64,000 nt of DNA from JAKQIM01 sp029557965 (GTDB lineage: Bacteria; Chloroflexota; Anaerolineae; Anaerolineales; UBA4823). The DNA lies in contig DAOQUL010000013.1 of assembly GCA_035341015.1 (NCBI GenBank), positions 1 to 64,000 of the forward strand, read 5' to 3'. The position numbers and the translations under genes are program-made. The notes below the pieces were generated by a model. It was not told the origin of the DNA, ran no database searches, and was given only the letters and a program-made list of their open reading frames with translations. This document shows, piece after piece, positions 8,137-16,781 of this stretch (positions are counted from its first letter, which is position 1; each line of letters begins with the position of its first letter).

Positions 8137-8358
8137 AAATTTGTCTTTCTCCCCTACCAGGCTGGCGGGGCCAGAAGGCGAAGCCCAAGACTTTCAATCT
8201 TAAGAAAGCCCTGGGCTTCAGATATCAGATTATCTGAGGTGTTTGCCTTTTGATTGCGGGTATACTAAAAGTAGCGCAATGTTGGCTTGCCAGGGGCATG
8301 CCAGGCGCAGTTGTATAGAAAACTGATGTATAATCAACTTGCTACCCAGGAGGCTGCA

Positions 8359-8970
8359 ATGTCAATCGAATGGGCGCTTAGCCCAAATATTGCCTATTTG
8401 TTTTTGGTAGGGGGCTTCTTGTTGGCCATCATGGCCATCTTCTCGCCGGGCACGGGTATGCTGGAGCTGACCGCGTTTGTGGCCTTGTTGGTCGCTGGCT
8501 GGCATATCTATCAACTTCCGTTCAACGTGTGGGCATTGGTTCTGCTGCTGCTGGGTGTCATCCCCTTCTTACTGGCCGTGCGTAAGTCGCGCCAGTTGAT
8601 CTACCTGGTGGTGGCGGTGGCGGCTTTTGTGCTCGGTTCGGCCTACCTGTTCCGCGGGTCTCAGTGGTGGCTGCCGGGTGTCAACCCCTTCTTGGCGCTG
8701 GTGGTTTCGGTGATGGCGGGAGGTTTCATCTGGATTGCCACGGTCAAAGTGATGGAATCAGACCGGGCGCGTCCGGCTCACTCGCTGGAAACGTTGCTCG
8801 GGGCGGTTGGCGAGGCCAAGACGGTCATCTATACAGAAGGTTCGGTGCAGGTAGAACGTGAATTGTGGAGCGCACGCAGTGAGAAACGCATCCCGGCGGG
8901 TCGTAAGGTGCGCATTTTGCGCCGGGAAGGGTTTATCCTCGACGTGGAAGAAATTTCAGAAAAGGAATAA
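8359..8970 (+). CDS. NfeD-family membrane protein
   Basis: 203 residues from the ATG at 8359, with CAGGAGG at 8347-8353. Four to five transmembrane helices occupy roughly residues 10-130. A soluble C-terminal OB-fold domain (about 140-203) contains LLGAVGEAKTVIYTEGSVQVERELWSA and IPAGRKVRIL, typical of NfeD. This is the short form without the N-terminal ClpP-like protease domain. NfeD proteins are usually encoded next to SPFH/slipin proteins and work with them in membrane microdomains. The slipin gene follows after 12 bp here. A TATAAT at 8329-8334 probably drives both. Confidence 0.9.
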   Translation: MSIEWALSPNIAYLFLVGGFLLAIMAIFSPGTGMLELTAFVALLVAGWHIYQLPFNVWALVLLLLGVIPFLLAVRKSRQLIYLVVAVAAFVLGSAYLFRGSQWWLPGVNPFLALVVSVMAGGFIWIATVKVMESDRARPAHSLETLLGAVGEAKTVIYTEGSVQVERELWSARSEKRIPAGRKVRILRREGFILDVEEISEKE

Positions 8971-8982
8971 GGAGAAAAGTAT

Positions 8983-9888
8983 ATGAACATTGAACCTTTG
9001 CTTGGAAGCGGCGCACTGTGCCTGGTGGGCGCGGTGTTGGTGATTGGCATTGCTTTCTTGGCCAGCGCCATTCGCGTCGTCCCCGAATACCAGCGCCTGG
9101 TGGTCTTCCGCCTGGGGCGCTGCGTTGGCACCAAAGGCCCTGGCCTGGTGCTGTTGATCCCCGTGATCGACCGCGGGGTGACGGTGGACTTGCGCGAGCA
9201 GGTGCGCGAAATCCCGCACCAGACCTCCATCACCAAAGATAACGCCCCCATCTCGATCGACTTCTTGTGGTACTACAAGGTGCTCGATCCTACCGAAAGC
9301 GTGCTGCAGGTGGGTAACTTTGAGGCGGCAGCCCAGGGTATGGCTACCACCACCCTGCGTGCCGTCATCGGCGGTATCCCGCTGGACGACGTGCTTTCAG
9401 AGCGCGAGCATATCAACAACATGCTGCGCACCCGCCTGGACGAGGTGACCGAGCGCTGGGGTGTTAAGGTGACCAACGTTGAAATCCGCGAGATCATCCC
9501 GCCGCGTGAAGTTCAAGAAGCCATGAACCGCCAGATGTCGGCTGAGCGTGTCCGCCGCGCCGTGGTGACCGAATCGACCGGTACGCGTGAAGCAGCCATC
9601 AACGTGGCCGAGGGCGATAAGCAGTCGAACATCTTGCGCGCCGAAGGCGAGAAGCAGTCGGCCATCCTCAAGGCTGAGGGTGAGCGCTCGGCCCAGCTCT
9701 TGCGCGCCGAAGGTTTTGCTGCCGCCCTGGATCGCATCTTCTCGATTGCCAAGACGGTCGATCAGAAGACCATGACCCTGCAGTACTTCGAAACTCTCAA
9801 GGACATTGGTGCCAGCCCATCCACCAAGTACATCTTCCCGATGGAATTCACGGGCATGCTGCAGAACTTCTTAAAGGGCGACAAGTAA
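8983..9888 (+). CDS. SPFH/stomatin-like slipin
   Basis: 301 residues, preceded by AAGGAGAA. One N-terminal transmembrane helix (about 8-30) is followed by the SPFH domain (about 30-190: VPEYQRLVVFRLGR, GPGLVLLIPVIDRG, MSAERVRRA). A helical region with repeated AEGEKQSAILKAEGE-type heptads then forms the coiled coil through which these proteins build large ring or cage oligomers. It is partner to the NfeD gene 12 bp upstream. The likely role is membrane-domain organisation or quality control at the inner membrane. Confidence 0.93.
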   Translation: MNIEPLLGSGALCLVGAVLVIGIAFLASAIRVVPEYQRLVVFRLGRCVGTKGPGLVLLIPVIDRGVTVDLREQVREIPHQTSITKDNAPISIDFLWYYKVLDPTESVLQVGNFEAAAQGMATTTLRAVIGGIPLDDVLSEREHINNMLRTRLDEVTERWGVKVTNVEIREIIPPREVQEAMNRQMSAERVRRAVVTESTGTREAAINVAEGDKQSNILRAEGEKQSAILKAEGERSAQLLRAEGFAAALDRIFSIAKTVDQKTMTLQYFETLKDIGASPSTKYIFPMEFTGMLQNFLKGDK

Positions 9889-9913
9889 TTTCTCACACCG
9901 AAAGTGGTCGATG

Positions 9914-9945
9914 GGGTGCACCAGGCGTACACGTCTGGTGCACCC
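9914..9945 (+). terminator. Terminator-like hairpin after the NfeD-slipin pair
   Basis: A perfect 11 bp stem (GGGTGCACCAG with CTGGTGCACCC) around a 10 nt loop, followed by TGCCTGTATCTTT. The T tract is weak. It ends 16 bp before the next start codon. Confidence 0.6.
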
Positions 9946-9961
9946 TGCCTGTATCTTTGCC

Positions 9962-10423
9962 ATGACTGCCGAACAAGCCCCCCACAGCCCCTATGTGATT
10001 GAGCCAGCCGGTATCCGCGACCTGGGCGCCTTGCGCCGCGTGGAACAGATTTGTTTTCCGCTCGATGCCTGGCCCCTGCTAGACTTGATCGGCGTGCTGA
10101 CCTTCCCGGCTGTGGTGCGCCTCAAGGCCACCTGCGATGGGCAGATGGTGGGCTTTATCGCCGGAGACGTGCGCTCAAGCGAAGGCCTGGCCTGGATTGC
10201 CACGGTGGGCGTGCTGCCCGAATACCGCGGGCGCGGCATTGGCGCCGCTTTGCTCGAAGCCTGTGAAGCGCGCATTCCTTTGAAAACCATCCGGCTGTGT
10301 GTGCGCCGGAGCAACGAAACCGCCATCCGGCTGTACGAGCGTTTTGGGTACACCAGGCTGGGTGAGTGGACCCGCTATTACCACGATGGTGAAACAGCCC
10401 TGGTAATGGAGAAGAGACGTTAA
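9962..10423 (+). CDS. GNAT-family N-acetyltransferase
   Basis: 153 residues. The start at 9962 is chosen because an earlier start (9911) would translate through the terminator hairpin. Motif A (TVGVLPEYRGRGIGAALLEAC) binds acetyl-CoA, and motif B (LCVRRSNETAIRLYERFGYTRLGE) completes the fold. The arrangement resembles RimI-like enzymes, but the substrate cannot be assigned. No Shine-Dalgarno precedes the start. TATCTT at 9952-9957 might act as a close -10 box, but this is weak. Confidence 0.88.
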   Translation: MTAEQAPHSPYVIEPAGIRDLGALRRVEQICFPLDAWPLLDLIGVLTFPAVVRLKATCDGQMVGFIAGDVRSSEGLAWIATVGVLPEYRGRGIGAALLEACEARIPLKTIRLCVRRSNETAIRLYERFGYTRLGEWTRYYHDGETALVMEKRR

Positions 10424-10430
10424 TATCCGA

Positions 10431-10436
10431 TATAAT
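10431..10436 (+). promoter_or_regulatory. -10 box of a leaderless promoter
   Basis: TATAAT ends 6 nt before the ATG at 10443, placing the predicted transcription start on the A of the start codon. There is no Shine-Dalgarno. Confidence 0.7.
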
Positions 10437-10442
10437 AAGCGC

Positions 10443-11579
10443 ATGGGAAATTCAAAGCCAAACAGTTCACACTTTATTACCAAACCCGATGCGCTGCTGG
10501 AACTGGCGAGCCTGCTGGGCCGCCAGAAGATCGTGGGGGTCGATACCGAATCGAACAGCCTGTTTGCCTATCAAGAACAGGTTTGCCTGGTGCAATTCTC
10601 GACTATTGAAGAAGATTACCTGGTAGACCCGCTGGCCCTGGCCGATCTTTCGCCGCTGGCGGATCTGTTTGCAAACCCACGCATCGAGAAGGTTTTCCAC
10701 GCCGCAGAGTATGACCTGATCTGCCTGCGGCGTGATTTTGGTTTCAGCTTTGCCAACTTGTTTGATACCATGCTGGCAGGGCGCATCTTAGGCTTCAAAG
10801 AGGTCGGCCTGGGGTCCATGCTAGAGACCTTTTATGGCGTGCAGGCAGATAAACGCCAGCAGCGTGCCAACTGGGGCCAGCGTCCATTGACCCAGCCCCT
10901 GCTGGAATATGCCATGCTCGACACCCATTACTTGATCTCGCTGCGCGACCGCCTGGAAGCAGAGCTGGACGCGGCCGGCCTGCTGCCCCTGGCGCAGGAA
11001 GATTTCCGCCGCCTTTGCCTGGCGGAGCCCAATTCAACCGAGGAGACGCGCGAGCCATTCTGGCGCATCAGCGGCGCACATGATCTTTCGCCTCAGCAGG
11101 CGGCGGTGTTGAAAGAATTGTCCAGGTACCGCGATCAAGTTGCCCTCCAGCTAGACCGGCCTTTGTTCAAGGTCATTGGCAACCAGACCCTGATCGCCCT
11201 GGCCCAGGCCTGCCCGCCGGACCTGGAAGCGCTGCGGGGGCTGCCGGGCATGTCGCCTCACCAGATCCACAAGCACGGGCCGGCCCTCCTCGAGGCCGTG
11301 CAGCGCGGCCTGGCTGCCCAGCCAATCCACCCGCCGCGCACCCCGCGCCCAGATGAGCATTACCTGTCGCGCCTGGAGGCCCTGCGCGAGTGGCGCAAGC
11401 TCAAGGGGCGTGAGTTGGAGGTTGAGTCAGATGTGGTCTTGCCGCGTGACCTGCTCTACCGGTTGGCCGCCGAAGACCCTCGCCAGCCGGCTCAGCTCCA
11501 GCAGGTACTGCACGACTCGCCCTGGCGCATGGAACATTTCGGTTCCCAGATCCTGGCCGTTTTGAGCAAGAAACATTAA
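10443..11579 (+). CDS. rnd: Ribonuclease D
   Basis: 378 residues. The DEDDy 3'-5' exonuclease domain (about 10-200) has D34-x-E36 in VGVDTESN, H86/D91 in VFHAAEYDL, and the Exo III Y156-x3-D160 in EYAMLDTHYL. Two HRDC-type helical domains follow at about 215-290 and 305-378. This is the domain order of RNase D, which trims 3' ends of tRNA precursors and other stable RNAs. The gene has a leaderless-type promoter and is followed after 10 bp by a beta-CASP hydrolase gene, so the two may be a small RNA-processing operon. Confidence 0.92.
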   Translation: MGNSKPNSSHFITKPDALLELASLLGRQKIVGVDTESNSLFAYQEQVCLVQFSTIEEDYLVDPLALADLSPLADLFANPRIEKVFHAAEYDLICLRRDFGFSFANLFDTMLAGRILGFKEVGLGSMLETFYGVQADKRQQRANWGQRPLTQPLLEYAMLDTHYLISLRDRLEAELDAAGLLPLAQEDFRRLCLAEPNSTEETREPFWRISGAHDLSPQQAAVLKELSRYRDQVALQLDRPLFKVIGNQTLIALAQACPPDLEALRGLPGMSPHQIHKHGPALLEAVQRGLAAQPIHPPRTPRPDEHYLSRLEALREWRKLKGRELEVESDVVLPRDLLYRLAAEDPRQPAQLQQVLHDSPWRMEHFGSQILAVLSKKH

Positions 11580-11589
11580 GGAGATTGGT

Positions 11590-12987
11590 ATGAGAATTAC
11601 ATTTCATGGTGCAGCGCAAACCGTAACCGGCTCTCAATATGTGTTGGAAATCAATGGATCTACCCTGTTGTTAGAATGTGGGCTGTACCAGGGGCGGCGC
11701 CAAGAGGCCGCTGAACGCAACCGCAGCCTGGGCTTTAACCCCAAAGATATTGATGCGGTCATCCTTTCGCACGCCCATATCGATCACAGCGGTAACCTGC
11801 CGACCCTGGTGCGGGATGGCTTCCGCGGCCACATCTATGCCACGCATGCCACTGCTCACCTGAGCAACATCATGCTGATGGATGCCGGCTACATCCAAGA
11901 ATCGGATGCCAAGTTTGTCAACAAGCGCAATGCCAAGGCCGGTCTGCCCCTGGTTGAACCGCTCTATACCCAAGAAGACGCCGCCATGGTGGCTCAATAC
12001 TTTGAGAGCATGGATTACGACGAGCCGTTTGAGCCCGCGCCGGGGGTGGTGGCGCGCCTGGTGGATGCTGGGCATATCCTCGGGTCGGCCTCGGTGGTGA
12101 TGGAAATCGAAGAGAAGGGGCAAAAGCATACCCTGTGGTTCTCTGGCGATATTGGGCGGCGCAAGCTGCCCCTGCTGCGCGACCCGGTCTTGCCAACTCA
12201 TGCCGATTACATGCTCATGGAATGCACCTACGGCGACAAGCCGCACCGCGACCCTGAGCAGGCCTATATTGAACTGCGCCAGGTGGTCTCGCACACCCTT
12301 AAGCGCGGCGGCAAGGTCATCATCCCGGCCTTTGCCGTGGGCCGCACGCAAGAGCTGGTCTATAACTTTCACCAAATGGTGGAAAACCACGAGATCCCCT
12401 CTGTCCCGGTCTATGTGGACAGCCCGTTGGCGGTCAACGCCACCGATGTGTTTAAGAAGCACAAAGAATGTTTCGATGCTGAGACGCAGGCATTTATCAG
12501 CCAGGATAAGCACCACACTGCCTTGGGTTTTGATCGCCTGGTGTATACTCGCTCGGTGGAAGAATCAAAGGCGTTAAACGATCGCAAAGATCCCATGATC
12601 ATTATCTCAGCCTCGGGCATGGCAGAGGCCGGGCGCATCCTGCACCATTTGCGCAATAACATCGAAAACCCGCTCAATACCATCCTGATCGTGGGCTGGC
12701 AGGCGCCTTATACCCTGGGCCGCCGCCTGGCCGACCGCCAAACGGAGGTCAAGATCTTTGGCGAAACCTTCCAGCGCAAGGCCGATGTCTCGACCATCGG
12801 CGGCCTGTCGGCCCATGCCGGGCAAGACCTGTTGATGGAATACGCCTTGAATCTCAAAGGCCAGCTTAAGCAGCTCTTCTTGATCCATGGTGAGCCGGAT
12901 GCAGCTGGTGCCTTGCGCGAAAAGCTGGTGGCAGGCGGCCTGGATCGCATTTCGTACCCCGAGCGAGGCGAGTCGGTGGAGCTTTAA
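11590..12987 (+). CDS. MBL-fold beta-CASP RNA metallo-hydrolase
   Basis: 465 residues, with AAGGAG as ribosome site. The metallo-beta-lactamase motif is LSHAHIDHSG (H61, H63, D65, H66), followed by DAGHILGSA, WFSGDIGR and MECTYGD. A beta-CASP insert and the Zn-dependent RNA-processing region follow (IIPAFAVGRTQEL, IIISASGMAEAGRI, TIGGLSAHAGQ). These enzymes are RNA endonucleases or 5'-3' exonucleases related to CPSF73 and YSH1. It probably acts with the RNase D encoded just upstream. It lacks an extra KH domain. Confidence 0.92.
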   Translation: MRITFHGAAQTVTGSQYVLEINGSTLLLECGLYQGRRQEAAERNRSLGFNPKDIDAVILSHAHIDHSGNLPTLVRDGFRGHIYATHATAHLSNIMLMDAGYIQESDAKFVNKRNAKAGLPLVEPLYTQEDAAMVAQYFESMDYDEPFEPAPGVVARLVDAGHILGSASVVMEIEEKGQKHTLWFSGDIGRRKLPLLRDPVLPTHADYMLMECTYGDKPHRDPEQAYIELRQVVSHTLKRGGKVIIPAFAVGRTQELVYNFHQMVENHEIPSVPVYVDSPLAVNATDVFKKHKECFDAETQAFISQDKHHTALGFDRLVYTRSVEESKALNDRKDPMIIISASGMAEAGRILHHLRNNIENPLNTILIVGWQAPYTLGRRLADRQTEVKIFGETFQRKADVSTIGGLSAHAGQDLLMEYALNLKGQLKQLFLIHGEPDAAGALREKLVAGGLDRISYPERGESVEL

Positions 12988-12988
12988 A

Positions 12989-14230
12989 GTGAAGGGTTGG
13001 TCTTGTTTTCGAAAAGCGTCCCTGGCCCAAGCGGCTGGCTGGGCGCTTTTCGTTTGTTTGCTGGCGGCCTGCCATTCCGCCCCGCCCGCACCCGCCGGGC
13101 AGCTTACGCTCACTGCGCCTGGTTCAACCGCTTTGCCGCCCGGCCCGCTGCCCTCCATAACTGCCCCGGCCCAGGCTGATCCGCCCGGGCCTGCCTCTTC
13201 CACACCCACCCCGCAGGCGGCCCAGCCCGCAGAGAGCGTTCCTTCTCCATCTCCACAGCCCACCGTGGTCAGTTCTGAGCCCGCCGCGGCTGAGCGCGCT
13301 CCGCTCCAATACCCTGCCTGGTACCTGGTGCAGGCCCTGGCCTGGTCGCCTGACGGCAGCCTGCTGGCGGTGTCTGCCGGAGAGAAGATTTATATCTATG
13401 CCACTGCCGACATGGCACAGCGCCAGGTCTTAGAGACGGGCGTGTGGGCCAGCCGCCTGGCGTTTCAACCCCAGGGGCCAGATGGGCGCGGGGTGCTGGC
13501 CTTTGGCGGGACGGATGGCTCTTTGCAGTTCTGGGACGTGTCGAGCGGCGAGCGGATCTGCGCCTTGCAAGCCCACCGCCACGGCACCAACAGCCTGGAC
13601 TTTCGCCCCGACGGACAGGTGCTGGCATCCTCTGGCAATGATGCTATGCTGCGCCTGTGGGATGTCTCTGCCCTGGCCGCGCCGGGCGGCGCAGAGCCGG
13701 GGACTTGCCCGGTGACCGAGCTGGCAGAGATGATCGGCGGGGCCTACGGGGTGCCGGCAGTAGCCTTCAGCCCTGATGCTGCCCTGGTTGCCGCTGCGGA
13801 TGGGCAAGATATCCGCCTGCGCGACCCCGCCACCCAGCGCCTGGACCGTACCTTGCGCGGCGAGTCTTCGATGTTTGCGTTGGCCTTCAGCCCCAATGGC
13901 AGCTTGCTGGCGGCAGGTGAGATGCGTAGCACTGTGCGGGTGTGGGATGTGCAGACTAATGAGACGCTCTTGGCGTTATCACCGCCTGCCGCAGCGCGGG
14001 TCTTTATCTGGAGCCTGGCCTTCAGCCCCGATGGCAGTTGGCTGGCGGCTGGCGGCAGTGATGGTTGGGTGCGGCTGTGGGAGATGCCTTCTGGCAGGCT
14101 GGCTTATGCGGCTCGCCTGCACGCCGGCGGTGTGAGCACCCTGGCCTTCAGCCCTGATGGCCGCCTGTTGGCCTCGGGCGGCCTGGATGCGGTGGTCAAC
14201 TTTACCTTAACCGATACGATGACGAAGTGA
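12989..14230 (+). CDS. WD40-repeat lipoprotein
   Basis: 413 residues from the GTG at 12989, one base after the previous stop and with GGAG at 12977-12980. A frame extending upstream runs inside the hydrolase gene and is rejected. The lipoprotein signal peptide ends in FVCLLAAC with the lipid Cys near residue 28. A Pro/Ser/Thr-rich spacer (about 30-110) leads to six or seven WD40 blades, each with AFSPDGSLLAAG-like and VRLWD-like motifs, which form a beta-propeller outside the membrane. Such domains bind protein partners, and the partner is unknown. Its last codons form one arm of a perfect palindrome. Confidence 0.85.
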   Translation: MKGWSCFRKASLAQAAGWALFVCLLAACHSAPPAPAGQLTLTAPGSTALPPGPLPSITAPAQADPPGPASSTPTPQAAQPAESVPSPSPQPTVVSSEPAAAERAPLQYPAWYLVQALAWSPDGSLLAVSAGEKIYIYATADMAQRQVLETGVWASRLAFQPQGPDGRGVLAFGGTDGSLQFWDVSSGERICALQAHRHGTNSLDFRPDGQVLASSGNDAMLRLWDVSALAAPGGAEPGTCPVTELAEMIGGAYGVPAVAFSPDAALVAAADGQDIRLRDPATQRLDRTLRGESSMFALAFSPNGSLLAAGEMRSTVRVWDVQTNETLLALSPPAAARVFIWSLAFSPDGSWLAAGGSDGWVRLWEMPSGRLAYAARLHAGGVSTLAFSPDGRLLASGGLDAVVNFTLTDTMTK

Positions 14231-14260
14231 CCGGCGCCGGTCACTTCGTCATCGTATCGG
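14211..14260. terminator. Perfect 50 nt palindrome shared by two convergent genes
   Basis: Two 25 nt arms pair without mismatch and with no loop, centred between 14235 and 14236. Stop codons of both genes (14228-14230 plus, 14241-14243 minus) lie inside it, and because of the symmetry both proteins end in DTMTK. It should act as a terminator in both directions. Confidence 0.85.
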
Positions 14261-14741
14261 CTTCTTGCGCCAGGGGAATGGGCGGGTTCCAGTTTTTTGC
14301 AAACCGCAGGATGCGCCGGCGGATATACCAGGCGTGTGGATCGGCGATCGGGCGGCGTTCTTTGATCGTGCGCATAGCCTGCTCGGCTGAATAGCCCTGC
14401 GCGATCAAGATGGCTGACCCCAGGGCCGGGGCGCGGTGCACCCCCGCCGCGCAGTGCACGTACACCACCCGGCCCTGCTGGATGACTTCCAGCGCCGCCC
14501 GCACGCCTTTGTTCAGCGCATAAATGGGAATGGGCACCAGCGGGGTATCGAACACCGGCAGCCACAGGGTCTTGAGAGGCTGGGGATAGCGGTCGCGAAT
14601 GGGGGGCCGCTCGACGCGCAAATTGATCACCAACGCCACGTTCAAGCCCCGCAAGCGGAAGTAATCGCTGGCGGAGGGGGTAGTGCCGATATACAGCGAG
14701 TCGGTTATTGGCGAAAAGTTCATACGCTGCGAAAAGTTCAT
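14241..14741 (-). CDS. Dual-specificity/tyrosine protein phosphatase
   Basis: About 166 residues from the ATG at 14741. The signature VYVHCAAGVHRAPALGSA contains the HCx5R P-loop with nucleophilic Cys and Arg. Upstream, NFSPITDSLYIGTTPSASDY is the usual N-terminal edge of DSP domains, and VINLRVERPP is a typical beta strand. It removes phosphate from Tyr or Ser/Thr, or from a small molecule. The start is uncertain: ATGs at 14768, 14741 and 14723 and a GTG at 14855 are in frame, none with a Shine-Dalgarno, because an 18 bp tandem repeat fills the region. The gene follows galK on the same strand. Confidence 0.8.
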   Translation of the reverse strand: MNFSQRMNFSPITDSLYIGTTPSASDYFRLRGLNVALVINLRVERPPIRDRYPQPLKTLWLPVFDTPLVPIPIYALNKGVRAALEVIQQGRVVYVHCAAGVHRAPALGSAILIAQGYSAEQAMRTIKERRPIADPHAWYIRRRILRFAKNWNPPIPLAQEADTMTK

Positions 14742-14820
14742 GTCCGGCGTGATTTTTACGCCCGGCATGATGGCTACGCCCGGCGTGAGGTTTACGCCCG
14801 GCGTGAGGTTTACGCCCGGC
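14731..14820. repeat. 18 bp tandem repeat between galK and the phosphatase gene
   Basis: Units at 14749-14766, 14767-14784, 14785-14802 and 14803-14820 share the ending TACGCCCGGC, and the last two are identical. A fifth, degenerate unit is at 14731-14748. Read in the phosphatase frame they encode PGVNLT-like hexapeptides. The galK stop lies in the unit at 14803-14820. Confidence 0.85.
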
Positions 14821-15991
14821 GGCTTTCCGTTTCTACCCCGCTGCTGGCCTGGCACAGGTATACCCTGGCCTGGCGCCCGGTGTGTTGTTCGTACCCGGCT
14901 TGCAAGCCCTGGATGAAGGCCTCGGCCTGGGATGCATCGATCAGGTTGACCGTACAGCCGCCGAAGCCGGCCCCGGTCAGGCGCGCCCCATAGATCCCGG
15001 GCAGGTGGCGGGCAATCTCCACCAGCGCGTCCAGCTCAGGGATGCTGACCTCGTACAGGTCACGCAGGCTTTTGTGGCAGGCGAACATCATCCCGCCAAA
15101 CGATTGGATGTTGCCGGTCGCCAGGGCCTGTTCGGCCTGCTCGACGCGGAGGATCTCTTTGACCACGTGCTCGGCCCGGCGGCGCACTTCATCGGGCAGC
15201 ATGACGCTGTAGGCGGCGAACTCGACCGCCGAGATATCGCGCAGCGATTGGAGCCCCGGCTTGTAGACGCTCAACAGCGCCACTGCTTTTTCGCAGGCCG
15301 CGCGCCGGTCGTTATAAGCCGAGCCAGCCAGCGTGCGCCGCATGCCCGAATCCGCCACCACGATGGCCGTTCCGGCCGGCAGCTCCAGCGGGCGCCATTC
15401 CAGGCTGCGCGTGTCGAAGAGCAGGGCATGCCCTTGCACCCCGCAGGCGCTGGCGAACTGATCCATCAGCCCCGATGCCACCCCCACATACTGGTTCTCT
15501 GCTTTCTGGCACAGGCGGGCCAATTGCAGGTTGTCCATCTGCCAGCCGCCCAACGCCCGCCAGGCCGCTGCAAAAGCCACCTCTACCGCGGCCGAGGAGC
15601 TTAAACCGGATCCGATCGGCACGTCCGATGTGTACACCACTTCCATGCCGGTCACGGCCAGGCCGGCCTGCTGCAAGGCCCAGGCCACCCCACAAGGATA
15701 AGCCGCCCAGCCTGGCGAGCGAACCTCGCCGGGCTGGGGCTTTTCCAGTTGGTCTAACCGCACCGTGATGTGCTCATTCAGATCCAGTGCGTGCAGGGTC
15801 AAGAGCCCATCAGAGGTAGGGCTGGCTGCCAGGTATACGGCCCGGTTGATGGCTGCCGGCAGCACAATGCCCTGGTTATAGTCCACATGCTCGCCCAACA
15901 GGTTCACGCGCCCAGGGGCGCGGGCGACCAGGGCCGGGCTGTGTTCAAAGATCTGCTGAAATGATGGGACGAGCGAGGCAGGTATGTCCAT
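14810..15991 (-). CDS. galK: Galactokinase
   Basis: 393 residues, the normal length. Hallmarks are ARAPGRVNLLGEHVDYNQG (the galactokinase signature, with R28, E34, H35 and D37), the ATP-binding PIGSGLSSSAA, catalytic Asp in GLMDQFAS, and GARLTGAGFGGC near the C-terminus. It phosphorylates alpha-D-galactose at C1 as first step of the Leloir pathway. No galT or galE is nearby. It starts 12 bp after the CoA-transferase subunit on the same strand, without a clear Shine-Dalgarno. An AT-rich CTATAAAG just upstream might serve as a promoter. Confidence 0.95.
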   Translation of the reverse strand: MDIPASLVPSFQQIFEHSPALVARAPGRVNLLGEHVDYNQGIVLPAAINRAVYLAASPTSDGLLTLHALDLNEHITVRLDQLEKPQPGEVRSPGWAAYPCGVAWALQQAGLAVTGMEVVYTSDVPIGSGLSSSAAVEVAFAAAWRALGGWQMDNLQLARLCQKAENQYVGVASGLMDQFASACGVQGHALLFDTRSLEWRPLELPAGTAIVVADSGMRRTLAGSAYNDRRAACEKAVALLSVYKPGLQSLRDISAVEFAAYSVMLPDEVRRRAEHVVKEILRVEQAEQALATGNIQSFGGMMFACHKSLRDLYEVSIPELDALVEIARHLPGIYGARLTGAGFGGCTVNLIDASQAEAFIQGLQAGYEQHTGRQARVYLCQASSGVETESRRA

Positions 15992-16003
15992 AAGCTTTAT
16001 AGA

Positions 16004-16780
16004 TCAGGCGCCGCCCTTTAAGTAAATCCCCTGGGGATCCAGCTCTTCACGCAGGATGCGCAGTTCTTCGGCGGAGGGAGCAGGGGTGGTCTTCAGGTCA
16101 GAGGCCACCTTCAGGTCCCAACCGGTGTTGGCGCGGGCCTGCTCGGCGCTCGCGCCGGGGTGCAGGGCGGTGAGCACCAGCTCACCGTTCTCGTCAGGCT
16201 CCATAACGCCCAGGTCGGTGACCACAGCCAGCATACCGCCGCCGCGCAAGCCGGCGGCCTGGCGCTCGCCCCTGCCGCCCAAAAAGCCGGCTGAGGTGCG
16301 AAAATCCAGCTTCTCAGGGAAACGGCGCTTCTGGTGCGGGGTGAGCAGGTAACAGCGGTTGGCCCAGGCAGCGATCTCCATCGAGCCGCCCGATCCGGGC
16401 AGGCGCACCTTGGGGTGTTGGTAATCGCCGATCACGGTGGCGTTGATGTTGCCGAAGCGGTCGATCTGTGCCCCGCCCATGAAGCCCACATCCACGTTGC
16501 CGCGCTGCAGGTAGAAGGCGAAGATATCGTACATACTGCAAACCGAGAGCGCCCCGCTGACCAGGGTGGGGTCGCCAATCGAAAGCGGCAGGCGCGCCGG
16601 CTGAGCGCCGATCACGCCGGCCTCATAGATCATCATCAAGTTAGGGGCATGGGTGTGGCGGGCCAGGTTGCAGGCCAGGTTGGGCAGCCCAACGCCCACG
16701 AATACGGTATCACCATCGCGCAGCAAGCGGGCGGCGTTGATGGTGAGGAGTTCCGAAGAGGTATAAGTTAATTCAGGCAT
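16004..16780 (-). CDS. CoA-transferase subunit B (glutaconate CoA-transferase type)
   Basis: 258 residues from the ATG at 16780, one base after the A-subunit stop. The active-site region MMIYEAGVIG has E53, which lines up with the catalytic Glu54 of the glutaconate CoA-transferase beta subunit. GFMGGAQIDRFGNINATVIGDY and LPGSGGSMEIAAWA are also typical of the family. The enzyme moves CoA between acyl-CoA and a free acid through a glutamyl-CoA thioester. Neighbouring P5C dehydrogenase suggests a link to glutamate degradation, but the acid substrate cannot be fixed from sequence. Confidence 0.85.
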   Translation of the reverse strand: MPELTYTSSELLTINAARLLRDGDTVFVGVGLPNLACNLARHTHAPNLMMIYEAGVIGAQPARLPLSIGDPTLVSGALSVCSMYDIFAFYLQRGNVDVGFMGGAQIDRFGNINATVIGDYQHPKVRLPGSGGSMEIAAWANRCYLLTPHQKRRFPEKLDFRTSAGFLGGRGERQAAGLRGGGMLAVVTDLGVMEPDENGELVLTALHPGASAEQARANTGWDLKVASDLKTTPAPSAEELRILREELDPQGIYLKGGA

Positions 16781-16781
16781 A

